From NCBI RefSeq assembly GCF_022530855.2, contig NZ_CP099567.1:2604001-2668000 (forward strand): 64,000 nucleotides of DNA. The letters run 5' to 3'. The number at the start of each line of letters is the position of its first letter. The stretch's first letter is position 1. This DNA comes from Candidatus Vondammii sp. HM_W22 (GTDB lineage Bacteria > Pseudomonadota > Gammaproteobacteria > Chromatiales > Chromatiaceae). A program made the position numbers and the translations under genes. Under the pieces are notes generated by a model. The model searched no databases and was not told the origin of the DNA. It saw only the letters and a program-made list of their open reading frames with translations. Of the stretch, positions 8,937 to 17,372 are shown one piece after another.

Positions 8937-10094
8937 ATGCCGAATGAGAATGCCAAGGCGCATAGTGAGCGTCTGGTCGACCGTATCAGGGAAGAGATTG
9001 AGGCTGCCGGCGGACGTCTCCCCTTTGATCGCTATATGGAGCTGGCACTCTATGCCCCCGGTCTGGGTTATTACGCTGCCGGTGCGCGTAAATTTGGTGA
9101 AGCGGGGGATTTCGTCACCGCGCCGGAACTCTCCCCTCTGTTTGCCCGCTGTCTGGCCCGTCAGTGTAAACAGGTGTTTGAGCAATTGGGTGGTGGGGAT
9201 ATTTTGGAATTTGGTGCCGGCTCAGGTGTGATGGCGGCGGATATTCTACTGGAATTGAAGCAGTTTCAATCTCTGCCGGGTCGCTATCTGATGTTGGAGC
9301 TGAGCCCGGCTCTCAAGGCGAGACAGCGCGAAACCCTGGAGCAGAAAGTGCCCGATCTGCTGGACAGGATTGAGTGGCTCAGTGCCATGCCAGAGATGGA
9401 CTTTCAGGGGGTGGTGCTGGCCAACGAACTGTTGGATGCCATGCCGGTAAACCGCTTTCGAATAGAGCGGGGCAAAGTACTCGAACAGTTTGTTGTCTGG
9501 AAAGAGGGGCAACTTAACTGTGAATGGTTTGAGCCGGTGGCTCCGGGATTGATTCCCGCCGTTGGCACCGTGCAGAATCTGCTGGGTTCCGATTGCAGTG
9601 ATTATGAATCCGAGGTGAATCTTCGGATCGCTCCCTGGCTGGAAACGGTCAGCGGGATTTTTTCCGCAGGGCTGTTGCTGCTGATCGACTATGGTTACCC
9701 CCGCGCCGAATTTTATCATCCCCAGCGGGACCGGGGTACGCTGATGTGCTACTACCGGCATCGTGTCCATCCCGATCCCCTGTTTCTGCCGGGACTCCAG
9801 GACCTTACCGCCCATGTTGATTTTACTGCGGTGGCAGAAGCGGGCCTGGCTGCCGGTTTTTCTCTCGCCGGTTATACTACTCAGACCTACTTTCTCATGG
9901 GCACGGGCTTGGATGAGTTGGTTGCCGCATCAGACCCAAACGATGTCGTGCCGCACATGACGCTGGTTCAGGGGGTGAAAAGATTGACGCTACCTTCGGA
10001 GATGGGCGAGCGCTTCAAAGCTCTGGGCCTGGGGAAAAAACTGAACGGCCCGCTGGCGGGTTTCTCAATGAGGGAGATGAGTGAGCATCTGTAA
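8937..10094 (+). CDS. MidA/NDUFAF7-like SAM-dependent methyltransferase
   Basis: About 385 residues. The N-terminal part has FDRYMELALYAPGLGYYAAG and FGEAGDFVTAPELSPLF, the signature of the DUF185/MidA family; the SAM-binding loop is LEFGAGSGVMAADIL near residue 95; VVLANELLDAMPVNRF follows at about 165. The eukaryotic relative NDUFAF7 methylates an Arg of a complex I subunit; the bacterial substrate is not settled. The ATG at 8937 (MPNENAKAHSERLVDRI) is preferred over GTG 8901. Intact. Confidence 0.85.
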   Translation: MPNENAKAHSERLVDRIREEIEAAGGRLPFDRYMELALYAPGLGYYAAGARKFGEAGDFVTAPELSPLFARCLARQCKQVFEQLGGGDILEFGAGSGVMAADILLELKQFQSLPGRYLMLELSPALKARQRETLEQKVPDLLDRIEWLSAMPEMDFQGVVLANELLDAMPVNRFRIERGKVLEQFVVWKEGQLNCEWFEPVAPGLIPAVGTVQNLLGSDCSDYESEVNLRIAPWLETVSGIFSAGLLLLIDYGYPRAEFYHPQRDRGTLMCYYRHRVHPDPLFLPGLQDLTAHVDFTAVAEAGLAAGFSLAGYTTQTYFLMGTGLDELVAASDPNDVVPHMTLVQGVKRLTLPSEMGERFKALGLGKKLNGPLAGFSMREMSEHL

Positions 10095-10806
10095 AATTAC
10101 TGTCTGTTAACCGGCTTCATCCTGATCGGGTGCAGTACCTCAGAAAATAAAAACTCACCATTGAAAATCCACCCGTTCAAAGTGCAGGATGTTGCCAAGA
10201 GTGATGTGGACATGGTGGCGGAGATCCAGCTCAGCTATGTTCTGGAGTCACTGAAACCGCTCATCGAGAAACTCTATCGGCGCAACCCAAGGGAGTTACT
10301 GAAAGGGCGTTTTTCTGACCGGGAGGCCGCTGTCGCCAATGCCAATACGCTGGCTCAACTGAAGGAGCTCGATGCCCGCCTGGACAGGAATGTTTTACGT
10401 GTTACCACTTTCCTGCTTGTGTAGCACGATCCCTTGGTAAAACATCCGCCCGATTGCCTGAATTGGGCCAGAAGATAAAAGATCCACAAGGTGAATTCTA
10501 CCGCAGTTTAAGTCTCGATATAGATGCAGCGGTCGATGCTTATTGGCAAGCGCTGGAGGAGAAGCGGAACTTTTGGAGAGAATCAAGTCCCAGGCAGCCG
10601 TGGTAAGAAATGGCATTCACTATCTGCCGGTAGTGGTCGAAGACCTGAAAGCCCATGATAGTGCTACCTATGATCGGGCAATGGACAGTGCGCTTACCCG
10701 TAAAGTCAACCTGGGACGGTCAATCCTGACGTTGCTGGTGTTAGGCCTGTGGCAGGTGTTCCAAAAATTCGAAGCCGCCCGGCAGTCGGCAGCGCAGGCT
10801 GCATGA
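10080..10806 (+). pseudogene. Broken lipoprotein-like hypothetical gene
   Basis: Pieces of one or two proteins lie in different frames. Codons near 10115-10160 read LTGFILIGCSTSENKNSPL, a signal-peptide end with a lipobox Cys, but no start codon is in frame; a GTG at 10080 could start it after a frameshift. The next stretch (10161-10424) contains HPFKVQDVAKSDVDMV and LYRRNPREL, a pattern I recall from gammaproteobacterial hypothetical lipoproteins. Further stretches (SARLPELGQKIKDPQGEFYR; LLERIKSQAAVVRNGIHYLP; 10543-10806 ending QKFEAARQSAAQAA) follow after at least two more shifts. Function unknown; the gene looks dead. Confidence 0.55.
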
Positions 10807-10853
10807 TGCCGTGGAGAGTCTCTCTGAAGGTTTTGTACTAGGCAAAGTCTGTA

Positions 10854-11072
10854 TTGTATAATCGGACTTTTTTGCGGTTTTCCCCTGGCTTAAGGATCGG
10901 TTATCTGCAGGTGGCAGAAGGCGTAGAGAGTTCAGAGCAGATCAATTTTCTGAAATTGGCCGAGTGTGATGTTCTTCAGGGTTTCGATTTCGCAAACCCC
11001 ATTCTTGCTGATGAATTTGTCAAGTGGATGGAGAATAATGGCCATCTTCAATCCGGCGATGCGCCAGCATGA
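10854..11072 (+). pseudogene. C-terminal scrap of an EAL-domain protein
   Basis: Seventy-two codons whose middle reads VAEGVESSEQINFLKLAECD followed by VLQGFDFANPIL. This is the end of an EAL phosphodiesterase domain (usual pattern VAEGVE..EQ...L...GCD..QGY.F..P). The catalytic EAL motif and everything upstream are missing. It precedes efpL by 76 bp. Together with the broken EAL-HDOD gene at 59097-59822 it shows loss of c-di-GMP genes. Confidence 0.7.
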
Positions 11073-11107
11073 CGATGCATTTTTAATTTTCCTGATCTTT
11101 TCACTGG

Positions 11108-11113
11108 TATAAT
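11108..11113 (+). promoter_or_regulatory. Candidate -10 box for efpL-arfB
   Basis: A perfect TATAAT lies 35 bp before the efpL start, after the EAL scrap. The -35 position is AT-rich but has no good TTGACA match. It would give a short leader of about 30 bases containing GTGAGG as ribosome site. Confidence 0.4.
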
Positions 11114-11148
11114 AAGCGCTTCTGCAGACTACCAGTGAGGTAGCGCAC

Positions 11149-11715
11149 GTGCCAAAGGCTTGTGATTTAAAAAGAGGTGTGATCGTAGAGATCAACCGGG
11201 CTCCCCATGCCGTCAAGCAGGTTGAGGCAAAAAGCCCGTCGTCCCGGGGTGCGTCCACCCTGTACAAGATACGTTTTACAAACCTTCAGACGGGCCAGAA
11301 ACTGGATGATTCTTTCAAGGGTGAGGATTTTCTGAAGGAGATCGACTGTATCCGGACTCAAGTGCAGTACTCTTATCTGGATGGTGACATATTTACCTTT
11401 ATGGATATGGAAGACTATAGCCAGTATGGCCTGAACCGCGAGGATATCGAGGATCATACCGGCTATCTGACGGAGGGCCTGGAAGGGATTACGGCGTTGC
11501 TGGTCGATGGTAATATACGCGGCATCGAGCTTCCTCAATCTGTCAGTTTGACCATTGTTGATACCACCCCCGGGATTAAAGGTTCTACTGCCACCGGCCG
11601 GACAAAGCCTGCCATACTTGCCACAGGACTGGAGATTCAGGTTCCTGAATATCTGGAAAATGACGAGCTGATCAAGGTGAATACAACCACCGGTAAGTTT
11701 ATTTCACGGGCCTAG
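11149..11715 (+). CDS. efpL: Elongation factor P-like protein EfpL (YeiP)
   Basis: 188 residues, three-domain EF-P fold that enters the E site of ribosomes stalled on difficult peptide sequences. The domain I loop reads [16 protein letters not shown]: Arg stands at the tip where canonical EF-P has a modified Lys, the mark of the EfpL/YeiP subfamily. Also [47 protein letters not shown] and a C-terminal [20 protein letters not shown] start (11149) with a ribosome site GTGAGG seven bases upstream. The arfB gene follows after 7 bp, so both are probably one operon acting on stalled ribosomes. Confidence 0.93.
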   Translation: MPKACDLKRGVIVEINRAPHAVKQVEAKSPSSRGASTLYKIRFTNLQTGQKLDDSFKGEDFLKEIDCIRTQVQYSYLDGDIFTFMDMEDYSQYGLNREDIEDHTGYLTEGLEGITALLVDGNIRGIELPQSVSLTIVDTTPGIKGSTATGRTKPAILATGLEIQVPEYLENDELIKVNTTTGKFISRA

Positions 11716-11722
11716 CCCAAAA

Positions 11723-12136
11723 ATGCTGCGAATATCCACCCAAGTCACTATCCCCGACCGGGAGATTGAGATCAGTGCCATTCGGGCCCAGGGTGCAGGC
11801 GGCCAGAACGTCAATAAGGTCTCCACTGCGGTGCATCTGCGCTTTGATATCAGTTGCTCATCGCTTCCCGATTTCTACAAGGAGCGATTGTTGGCGCTTA
11901 GCGACCAACGTATCTCCATTGATGGGGTGGTTGTGATCAAAGCTCAACAGTTCCGGAGCCAGGAGAAGAACCGGGATGACGCATTAAACCGGCTTAGGGT
12001 AATGATACAACAAGCGGGTGTCACCCAGAAAAAACGTAGACCCACGAAGCCGACACGCAGTTCGCAACGGAAGCGGCTTGATAAAAAGACCAGAAAGGGG
12101 CAGGTGAAGGCTCTGAGGGGCAGGATCTGTGAATAA
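11723..12136 (+). CDS. arfB: Alternative ribosome-rescue factor ArfB (peptidyl-tRNA hydrolase)
   Basis: 137 residues. The release-factor GGQ domain is clear: [20 protein letters not shown] (GGQ near residue 27), which hydrolyses peptidyl-tRNA. It is followed by [14 protein letters not shown] and a very basic C-terminal tail ([20 protein letters not shown]) that enters the empty mRNA channel of ribosomes stalled on truncated messages. It lies 7 bp after efpL. Intact, normal length. Confidence 0.94.
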   Translation: MLRISTQVTIPDREIEISAIRAQGAGGQNVNKVSTAVHLRFDISCSSLPDFYKERLLALSDQRISIDGVVVIKAQQFRSQEKNRDDALNRLRVMIQQAGVTQKKRRPTKPTRSSQRKRLDKKTRKGQVKALRGRICE

Positions 12137-12381
12137 TGCGCCTGATTGAATCGCTGTCTGGTGAATCCCCGTCCTGTTTTTAAGTTATTTAAAAATGGCA
12201 TCATTTCCCGTGGTCGGGCTTAAAATACTATATTTCATGCTGTTATTATTAGCGAATTATTATCGATCCGGGACGCTGGAATCAGGTAAAACAATAAATT
12301 GTGCTTCATGCTGACGGGGTTAGGGAAATTCGTGCCAATCCACCTCGTGGTGAATTATCTGATCTGGTTTAGGAATTTTCT

Positions 12382-13563
12382 ATGGATATTACTACCTTCA
12401 ACCCTCCTGTTCGCACCTTGATGGGTCCCGGACCCTCTGATGTGTATCCACGCATCCTTGAGGCAATGTCACGCCCCACCATCGGCCACCTGGACCCACT
12501 CTTTGTCGGACTGATGGAAGAGATGAAGGCGCTGTTGCAGTATGCGTTCCAGACAGAAAGCGCCCTGACCATGCCGGTTTCCGCTCCAGGATCTGCCGGA
12601 ATGGAGACCTGTTTTGTTAATCTGGTTGAGCCGGGAGACAAGGTGATTGTCTGCCAGAACGGTGTCTTTGGCGGCCGCATGAAAGAGAATGTGGAACGCT
12701 GTGGCGGCATCCCGGTTATGGTGGAAGACGAGTGGGGAAAAGCGGTTGATCCGCAGAAGCTGGAGGATGCGCTGAAGGCGAATTCTGATGCAAAAATCGT
12801 TGCCTTTGTTCAGGCCGAAACCTCCACTGGCGCTCAGTCGGATGTAAAAAGACTGGTTGAGCTGAGTCACCAGTATGACTGTTTGACCATTGTGGATGCT
12901 GTTACCTCCCTCGGCGGTACACCGATCAAAGTGGATGAGTGGCAGATAGATGCCATCTATTCGGGCACTCAGAAGTGCCTCTCATGTACCCCGGGTATCT
13001 CTCCAGTCAGCTTCAATGAGCGGACTCAGGAGAAGATCCGTGACCGCAAGACAAAAGTTCAGAGCTGGTTCCTCGATCTGAATCTGGTCATGGGCTATTG
13101 GGGCAGCGGTGCCAAGCGCGCTTACCACCATACAGCGCCGGTCAACGCCCTCTATGCACTTCACGAGGCGTTGTTGATTTTGAAGGAAGAGGGGCTGGAG
13201 AATGCCTGGAAACGGCACCAGGATAACCACTTGGCTTTAAGAGCCGGCCTTGAGGCGATGGGCCTCACCTTTATCGTGGCTGAGAATGACCGTCTGCCTC
13301 AGCTGAATGCCGTCTCTGTCCCTGACGGGGTGGATGATGCTGAAGTGCGTTCCCGTCTACTGAATCAATACAATCTTGAAATCGGTGCGGGCCTAGGTGT
13401 ATTGGCCGGCAAGGTGTGGCGTATCGGGCTGATGGGTCATGCCAGCCGGGCGGAAAATATCCTGTTGTGTATTAGTGCGCTGGAGGCGGTGCTGTCGGAT
13501 ATGGGCGCGCCGATCAATACCGGCGTGGCGGTGTCTGCAATGCATAAGGCGTTGTCCCGGTAG
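12382..13563 (+). CDS. Class V aminotransferase (alanine/serine-glyoxylate type)
   Basis: 393 residues, PLP fold type I. Features: RTLMGPGPSDVYPRILEAMS at the start, HLDPLFVGLMEEM, the PLP region VPVSAPGSAGMET-like segment (here MPVSAPGSAGMET), VDAVTSLGGTPIKVDEW, the Schiff-base Lys in YSGTQKCLSCTPGISPVSF near residue 197, and RIGLMGHASRAENI near the C-terminus. Related enzymes transaminate glyoxylate with alanine or serine (photorespiration or serine cycle). The exact amino donor cannot be read from sequence. Preceded by a 245-bp gap with no gene seen. Intact. Confidence 0.88.
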   Translation: MDITTFNPPVRTLMGPGPSDVYPRILEAMSRPTIGHLDPLFVGLMEEMKALLQYAFQTESALTMPVSAPGSAGMETCFVNLVEPGDKVIVCQNGVFGGRMKENVERCGGIPVMVEDEWGKAVDPQKLEDALKANSDAKIVAFVQAETSTGAQSDVKRLVELSHQYDCLTIVDAVTSLGGTPIKVDEWQIDAIYSGTQKCLSCTPGISPVSFNERTQEKIRDRKTKVQSWFLDLNLVMGYWGSGAKRAYHHTAPVNALYALHEALLILKEEGLENAWKRHQDNHLALRAGLEAMGLTFIVAENDRLPQLNAVSVPDGVDDAEVRSRLLNQYNLEIGAGLGVLAGKVWRIGLMGHASRAENILLCISALEAVLSDMGAPINTGVAVSAMHKALSR

Positions 13564-13848
13564 GTAGGTAGCTCTCTGCGTTCCACTCCTCTAAGTAGGG
13601 CGGGGCGCTGCAGATCAATCCGACTTATGGGCGGCGGTGTTTTCACCGCTTCCTATCGTTTCATCAACAAAATGATGGATAGTTATGTTTTGAAGAATTG
13701 ATTAGATTGATGGGTGATGATATGGATTCCTCCCTATCGGCATCATAGAGTGCCATATTTGTGGTTGTAATCACACAAGCCACCTTTGGCATAATAATCG
13801 ATCGCCATGCCCATGTTCGGTTTTATCGGCCATAGGCCGCTCTCATAG

Positions 13849-14067
13849 TTACCCCCTTGCCACTTCGGTAAAATCGATGGCTTTACCTCGTGGCTCTGCA
13901 AGTGCCAGGGCACGGTGAAAATCGTCCACCGCCTGCCGGGGTACTTCTGGGTAGAGATTGTTATCCAAAGGGATGCAGGATATGTCCGACAGGTTCATCG
14001 AGGGACTCTCCGGGTTGTCGCAGGCGCTCAGGGTGAGCAATGCCAGTATCGGTATCAGGTATCTCAT
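13849..14067 (-). CDS. Small predicted lipoprotein
   Basis: 72 residues. The N-terminus MRYLIPILALLTLSACDNPE is a clear type II signal peptide with lipobox LSAC, so the mature protein would start at Cys16; Asp follows at position +2, a residue associated with inner-membrane retention in enterics. The rest (ISCIPLDNNLYPEVPRQAVD, then FHRALALAEPRG) matches no family I know. A 285-bp gap before it (13564-13848) holds only a small GCGGTG/CACCGC hairpin at about 13635. Confidence 0.6.
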   Translation of the reverse strand: MRYLIPILALLTLSACDNPESPSMNLSDISCIPLDNNLYPEVPRQAVDDFHRALALAEPRGKAIDFTEVARG

Positions 14068-14261
14068 CAGCCGCTCTGGCTCTTTTTTTCTTCAACTTTT
14101 CATGGTAGGCGAACAGGTTGGCGATGCGGGGGTTGGTGGGATGAATACAGGGCATCGTTCGCTGCCGGCCATGGAGAGCGAAGTGAAGGCCGGGGCAATA
14201 ACAGGCTGTCGAAGATCGAGTGCGTTTTGGGGACTGGGACGTCCCAAAATGCATCACGAGA

Positions 14262-14369
14262 TCAAAGACACACTTGTTTCTTCATCACCTCACTGTTCAA
14301 ATTCGTCGGCGGGACCGGCTCTTTTGCTATCTGTTTCGGTTTTCCGTTTTTTCGACGTTTGGCTTTCAT
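14262..14369 (-). CDS. Possible small basic peptide or gene start fragment
   Basis: A 35-codon frame (MKAKRRKNGKPKQIAKEPVP...) with a GGATAA element upstream. It lies in the 350-bp stretch between the lipoprotein gene and the MITE-like element. Another minus-strand frame (13961-14257) contains MPCIHPTNPRIANLFAYHEK and may be a continuation after a frameshift. No family recognised; either a real small gene or the start of a broken one. Confidence 0.25.
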   Translation of the reverse strand: MKAKRRKNGKPKQIAKEPVPPTNLNSEVMKKQVCL

Positions 14370-14415
14370 TCATAACCCGGTGCTATTATCCTTCGGGATT
14401 CGTATTAAGAATTAA

Positions 14416-14574
14416 GGAGCCTCTGATCAATTCATGAATCGGTGTCTGATGGCTGAAATCCCCCGTCTCTGCGTTGAAAATCTTGGCAATAGCCCGCTAT
14501 TACCGGCAATTTCCGCCTTGATCCGGAAGATTTCAACTCGTCATCCATCCGATCCAGAATTAATCAGAGGCTCC
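14416..14574. repeat. MITE-like element, copy 1 (159 bp)
   Basis: Ends GGAGCCTCTGATCAATTC and, on the opposite strand, GGAGCCTCTGATTAATTC: 18-bp inverted repeats with one mismatch. Flanked on both sides by TTAA (14412-14415 and 14575-14578), a probable 4-bp target duplication. The same 159-bp unit recurs at 22137-22295, and a lone end lies at 51993-52024. No transposase inside; the interior frame MAEIPRLCVENLGNSPLLPA may be the residue of a parent element. Confidence 0.8.
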
Positions 14575-14590
14575 TTAACGTTTACACTCA

Positions 14591-14750
14591 ATGAAAGTAC
14601 AGATCAGTGAGCTCATTGTCAGGTTCCTGGAACAGCTGGACGTCAAATGCATTTTCGGTATCCCAGGATCTCATATACTGCCGGTTTACGACGGATTATT
14701 TTGATTCATCTATTCAATCCGTACTCGTGAAACACGAGCAAAATTATCGG
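14591..14750 (+). pseudogene. N-terminal scrap of a thiamine-pyrophosphate enzyme (acetolactate-synthase-like)
   Basis: ATG 14591 opens 37 codons: MKVQISELIVRFLEQLDVKC then IFGIPGSHILPVYDGLF, the standard start of the TPP-binding N-terminal domain (the usual pattern is ..FGxPG....). One extra T at about 14701 causes the stop; in the next frame the text continues DSSIQSVLVKHEQNY, including the KHEQ that precedes the family's conserved Glu region. Sequence resemblance stops at about 14750. Less than a tenth of the gene remains. It starts 17 bp after the MITE-like element. Confidence 0.75.
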
Positions 14751-14831
14751 AGATATCCAGTAATATAATCAGTCCATTAAAATCCGGTTACCCCTGTTTT
14801 CAAGAGCTATGGAGCAATTAGAGAAAAGAAA

Positions 14832-15577
14832 GTGTTGATACCCGAATCAAGTAACAAGAAAATCTTCAACCGTGCAGTGCTTCCAATTGCTCTAACTTGG
14901 TTATTGCTTCCACTATCCTTTTTCTTGACCACTATCGACTCAACCGTCCCACCCTATTTTGACCTTTTCAGAAACAATATGGATTGGTTTTATTGGATAT
15001 CGGAGTCAGGTGGAAAATTTGGGGCACCGATAGTTGCCATGCTGATTCTGACTGTTCTGGTCAGTCGGAATGGTATTGATTCGTCTAGAAGAAGAAAAGA
15101 AACTTAATATTATTGCGTTAACCGCAGGAATCTTCGCAGGTGGGGGTGCAATAGTTAATGAGCATTTTTTAAAGACGTACTTAAAGGTAGCACGTCCAAA
15201 TATAATTTGGTTAGCCGGTGAGAGTGGTAGCGGTCCATTGGGAATGACAGCCGAGCAATTCTATGAGATGGGCGATAAGGAGGCTCGCCGCTCACCCTTA
15301 GCAAGCGTACTGCAACAAGATCCTAAGCCTATCCTTTTAACACCCTCTATTGAAGCTCACTGGGTAGAAGAAACCGGATATTCCTTTCCTTCAGGACATT
15401 CGTTTTCGGCAATATTTTTTGCAACATTCTTATTGATGATCGGAACAACTTACCTATCGATCAAAAGACTATGGCTGTTCTATTTTTTATTACCTTGGGC
15501 TTTGGCTGTCTGCTATTCCCGGCCTATTTTAAGACTCCACACACCTGCTGGTATTTCTATCGGGGGCTTGCAAGTAA
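14832..15577 (+). pseudogene. PAP2-family phosphatase, frameshifted and 3'-truncated
   Basis: Two frames join near 15085. The first (GTG 14832) has membrane segments (VLPIALTWLLLPLSFFLTTI). The second carries the phosphatase motifs: KTYLKVARPN (motif 1), ETGYSFPSGHSFSA (PSGH, motif 2) and YSRPILRLHTPAGISIGGLQ (motif 3, SRxxxxxH). Such enzymes dephosphorylate undecaprenyl pyrophosphate or phosphatidylglycerol phosphate. The C-terminus is cut at 15577 by the IS3 end, losing the last helix. A one-base change near 15085 breaks the frame. Confidence 0.8.
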
Positions 15578-16773
15578 CCTTCCCCCCATCTTAATACCAA
15601 GACTTGGATGAGATAATTCATTCTAAGCGGCCCTATTCACAAAGGCCATAGGTGACAAATAATTTAATGCGCTATGAGGCCGCACGTGATTGTAGTGCTC
15701 TCGCCATTGATCAATTTCATGTCTAGCGTCATCAATGGACCTGAACCAATGCTGATTTAAGCATTCATTTCTGAATTTACCGTTTAAGCTTTCTACAAAC
15801 GCATTCTGAGTAGGCTTACCTGGCTGAATAAAACCTAGCTTAACGCCACTTTCTTTTTGCCAGTAGAACATCGCCTTGCTAGTAAACTCAGTACCGTTGT
15901 CGTAGATTATTTGATCCGGAGCGCTCCTTAGCTCAATCAGCTGAGTTAAAAAACGAGCGACCTGGTGACCATTGATCGAGAAGTCAGAGAGCTGGCCAAT
16001 AACTTCTCTTGAGTAATCATCAATCACATTAAATACTCGAAAGCGGCGACCATTAGCCAACTGATCACTGACAAAATCCATTGACCAGCGTATATTTTTA
16101 CCAATGGGCATAATCGTTGGCATTCTTGGTCGTATTATCTTCTTGCGTTTTTTAGTCCTCACTTGAAGACCTTCTTCGTTATAGACTCGGTAGGTCCGCT
16201 TCTTGTTTTTCACAGGCCCCTCTCCTCTCAGGAGGCCATGTAAAAACAAATAACCATAACTCGGATGCTTTTTTGCCAGCTCAAGTAACCGTTTGCGTAG
16301 AGGCTCATCTTTTCCCCATTGAGTAACGTACCGAAAAGCGGTTCTACTTAAGCCTACTAATTGGCAAGCTCTACGCTCACTTAATTTGAACCGCGACTTA
16401 AAGGTAGCTCACGATTTGTTTTCTATCAGCAGGCTTTACCACTTTTTTGAGAGCACATCCTTCATCGCCTCAGCTTCAAGCATTTTCTCGGCAAGTAACT
16501 TCTTAAGCTTGTTGTTTTCGCTTTCAAGCTCTTTGAGCCGTTTGGCTTCTGAGACATCCATCCCGGCGTACTTGCTTCGCCAGTTATAAAAGCACCCGGT
16601 TGAAATGCCGAACTGACGACAAATGTCATCAACTTTTACCCCTGACTCATGCTGCTTGATGGCACCAATAATTTACTCTTCTCTGTAACGCTTCTTCTTC
16701 ATCTTGAGATCTCCTAATACACAGACTAATTGGAAATCTCATCCTTGTCATGGCTCTATTTCTGGGGGAAAGG
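15578..16773 (-). mobile_element. IS3-family element (type A), copy 1, dead
   Basis: A 1196-bp unit bounded by imperfect repeats starting CCTTCCCCCC at 15578 and, on the opposite strand, CCTTTCCCCC at 16773. Minus-strand orfA (16448-16704) has a TAA in place of the Gln in the EEQIIGAIKQHE segment seen in copy 2. orfB (15623-16455) has one extra base near 16400; the rest carries the rve integrase signatures WSMDFVSDQLANGRRFRVFN, YDNGTEFTSKAM and QNAFVESLNGKFRNE. It truncates the PAP2 gene on its left and a phage tail gene on its right. Copy 2 spans 30798-33265. Confidence 0.85.
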
Positions 16774-17135
16774 TCACCGATGGCTCGCGTCATAAGATCA
16801 CTGATCTGGGTATCGAGCCGCCTATCGAGACACTGACCGAGGAGCCTGTGATTCTTCCCCCCGAGGCTGAAATCATCGCGGCAATGGAACGTGTAATCGA
16901 ATCCTACATGGATGCCATCGCCCAGGGACGACGCTGGGACAACCGCTGGACCTATGTCGCTCGCTCAGGATATCCCAACGCGTGGCAGTCGGAGGCAGCC
17001 GCATATGGACAGTGGATGGACGCGTGTTGGGCGTATGCGTTCCAGGTACAAACCGATGCACAGGCCAGCAACCGGACCGTGCCGACTGCCGAGGAGTTGA
17101 TCGCCGAACTGCCGACGATGGTCTGGCCAGATTAG
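16774..17135 (+). pseudogene. Phage tail protein, 5'-truncated (C-terminal part)
   Basis: The open frame runs through the IS3 end into IEPPIETLTEEPVILPPEAE and then a C-terminal block with RRWDNRWTYVARSGYPNAWQ, WMDACWAYAFQVQ and PTAEELIAELPTMVWP. This Ala/Trp-rich end (a repeat-free cap with a WAYA segment and a final ELP..W) is usual in a family of phage tail-associated proteins. The N-terminus was lost to the IS3 insertion. Followed by the Com-like gene, which fits the right arm of a Mu-like phage. Confidence 0.65.
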
Positions 17136-17171
17136 AAAGGCACCCCTTCCTGAAGTGAACCGAGGCTCACA

Positions 17172-17372
17172 GTGACAAATATTAGATGTGGTCATTGCAA
17201 TAAATTATTAGCGAAAGGTGACGTAAAAAAATTACAAATTCAGTGTCCTCGATGTCGGACACTTAACCATATAGAGGGTCAAGGAACCCCCAGCGAGAAC
17301 GCCATGAGCGTCAGCAGCAAAGGCGCAATTTATGGAGTTCAATCACAACAATATCAAGCTGATCAAGACTGA
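17172..17372 (+). CDS. com: Com-like zinc-finger regulator of a Mu-like phage
   Basis: 66 residues with GTG start. CGHCNK near residue 6 and CPRCRTLNHI near residue 25 give a CxxC-x15-CxxC finger with the conserved RTLNH that follows it in Mu Com. In Mu, Com binds the mom leader RNA and allows translation of the DNA-modification gene mom. Here it is followed by, and overlaps by 41 bp, a DNA methyltransferase gene instead of mom. The C-terminal 25 residues are poor in structure and may be just the overlap tail. Intact. Confidence 0.82.
   Translation: MTNIRCGHCNKLLAKGDVKKLQIQCPRCRTLNHIEGQGTPSENAMSVSSKGAIYGVQSQQYQADQD

Noticed and set aside
13631-13650. GCGGTG-TTTT-CACCGC hairpin as terminator of the aminotransferase gene
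   Set aside because: The stem is only six pairs and no T-run follows; kept only as a note.
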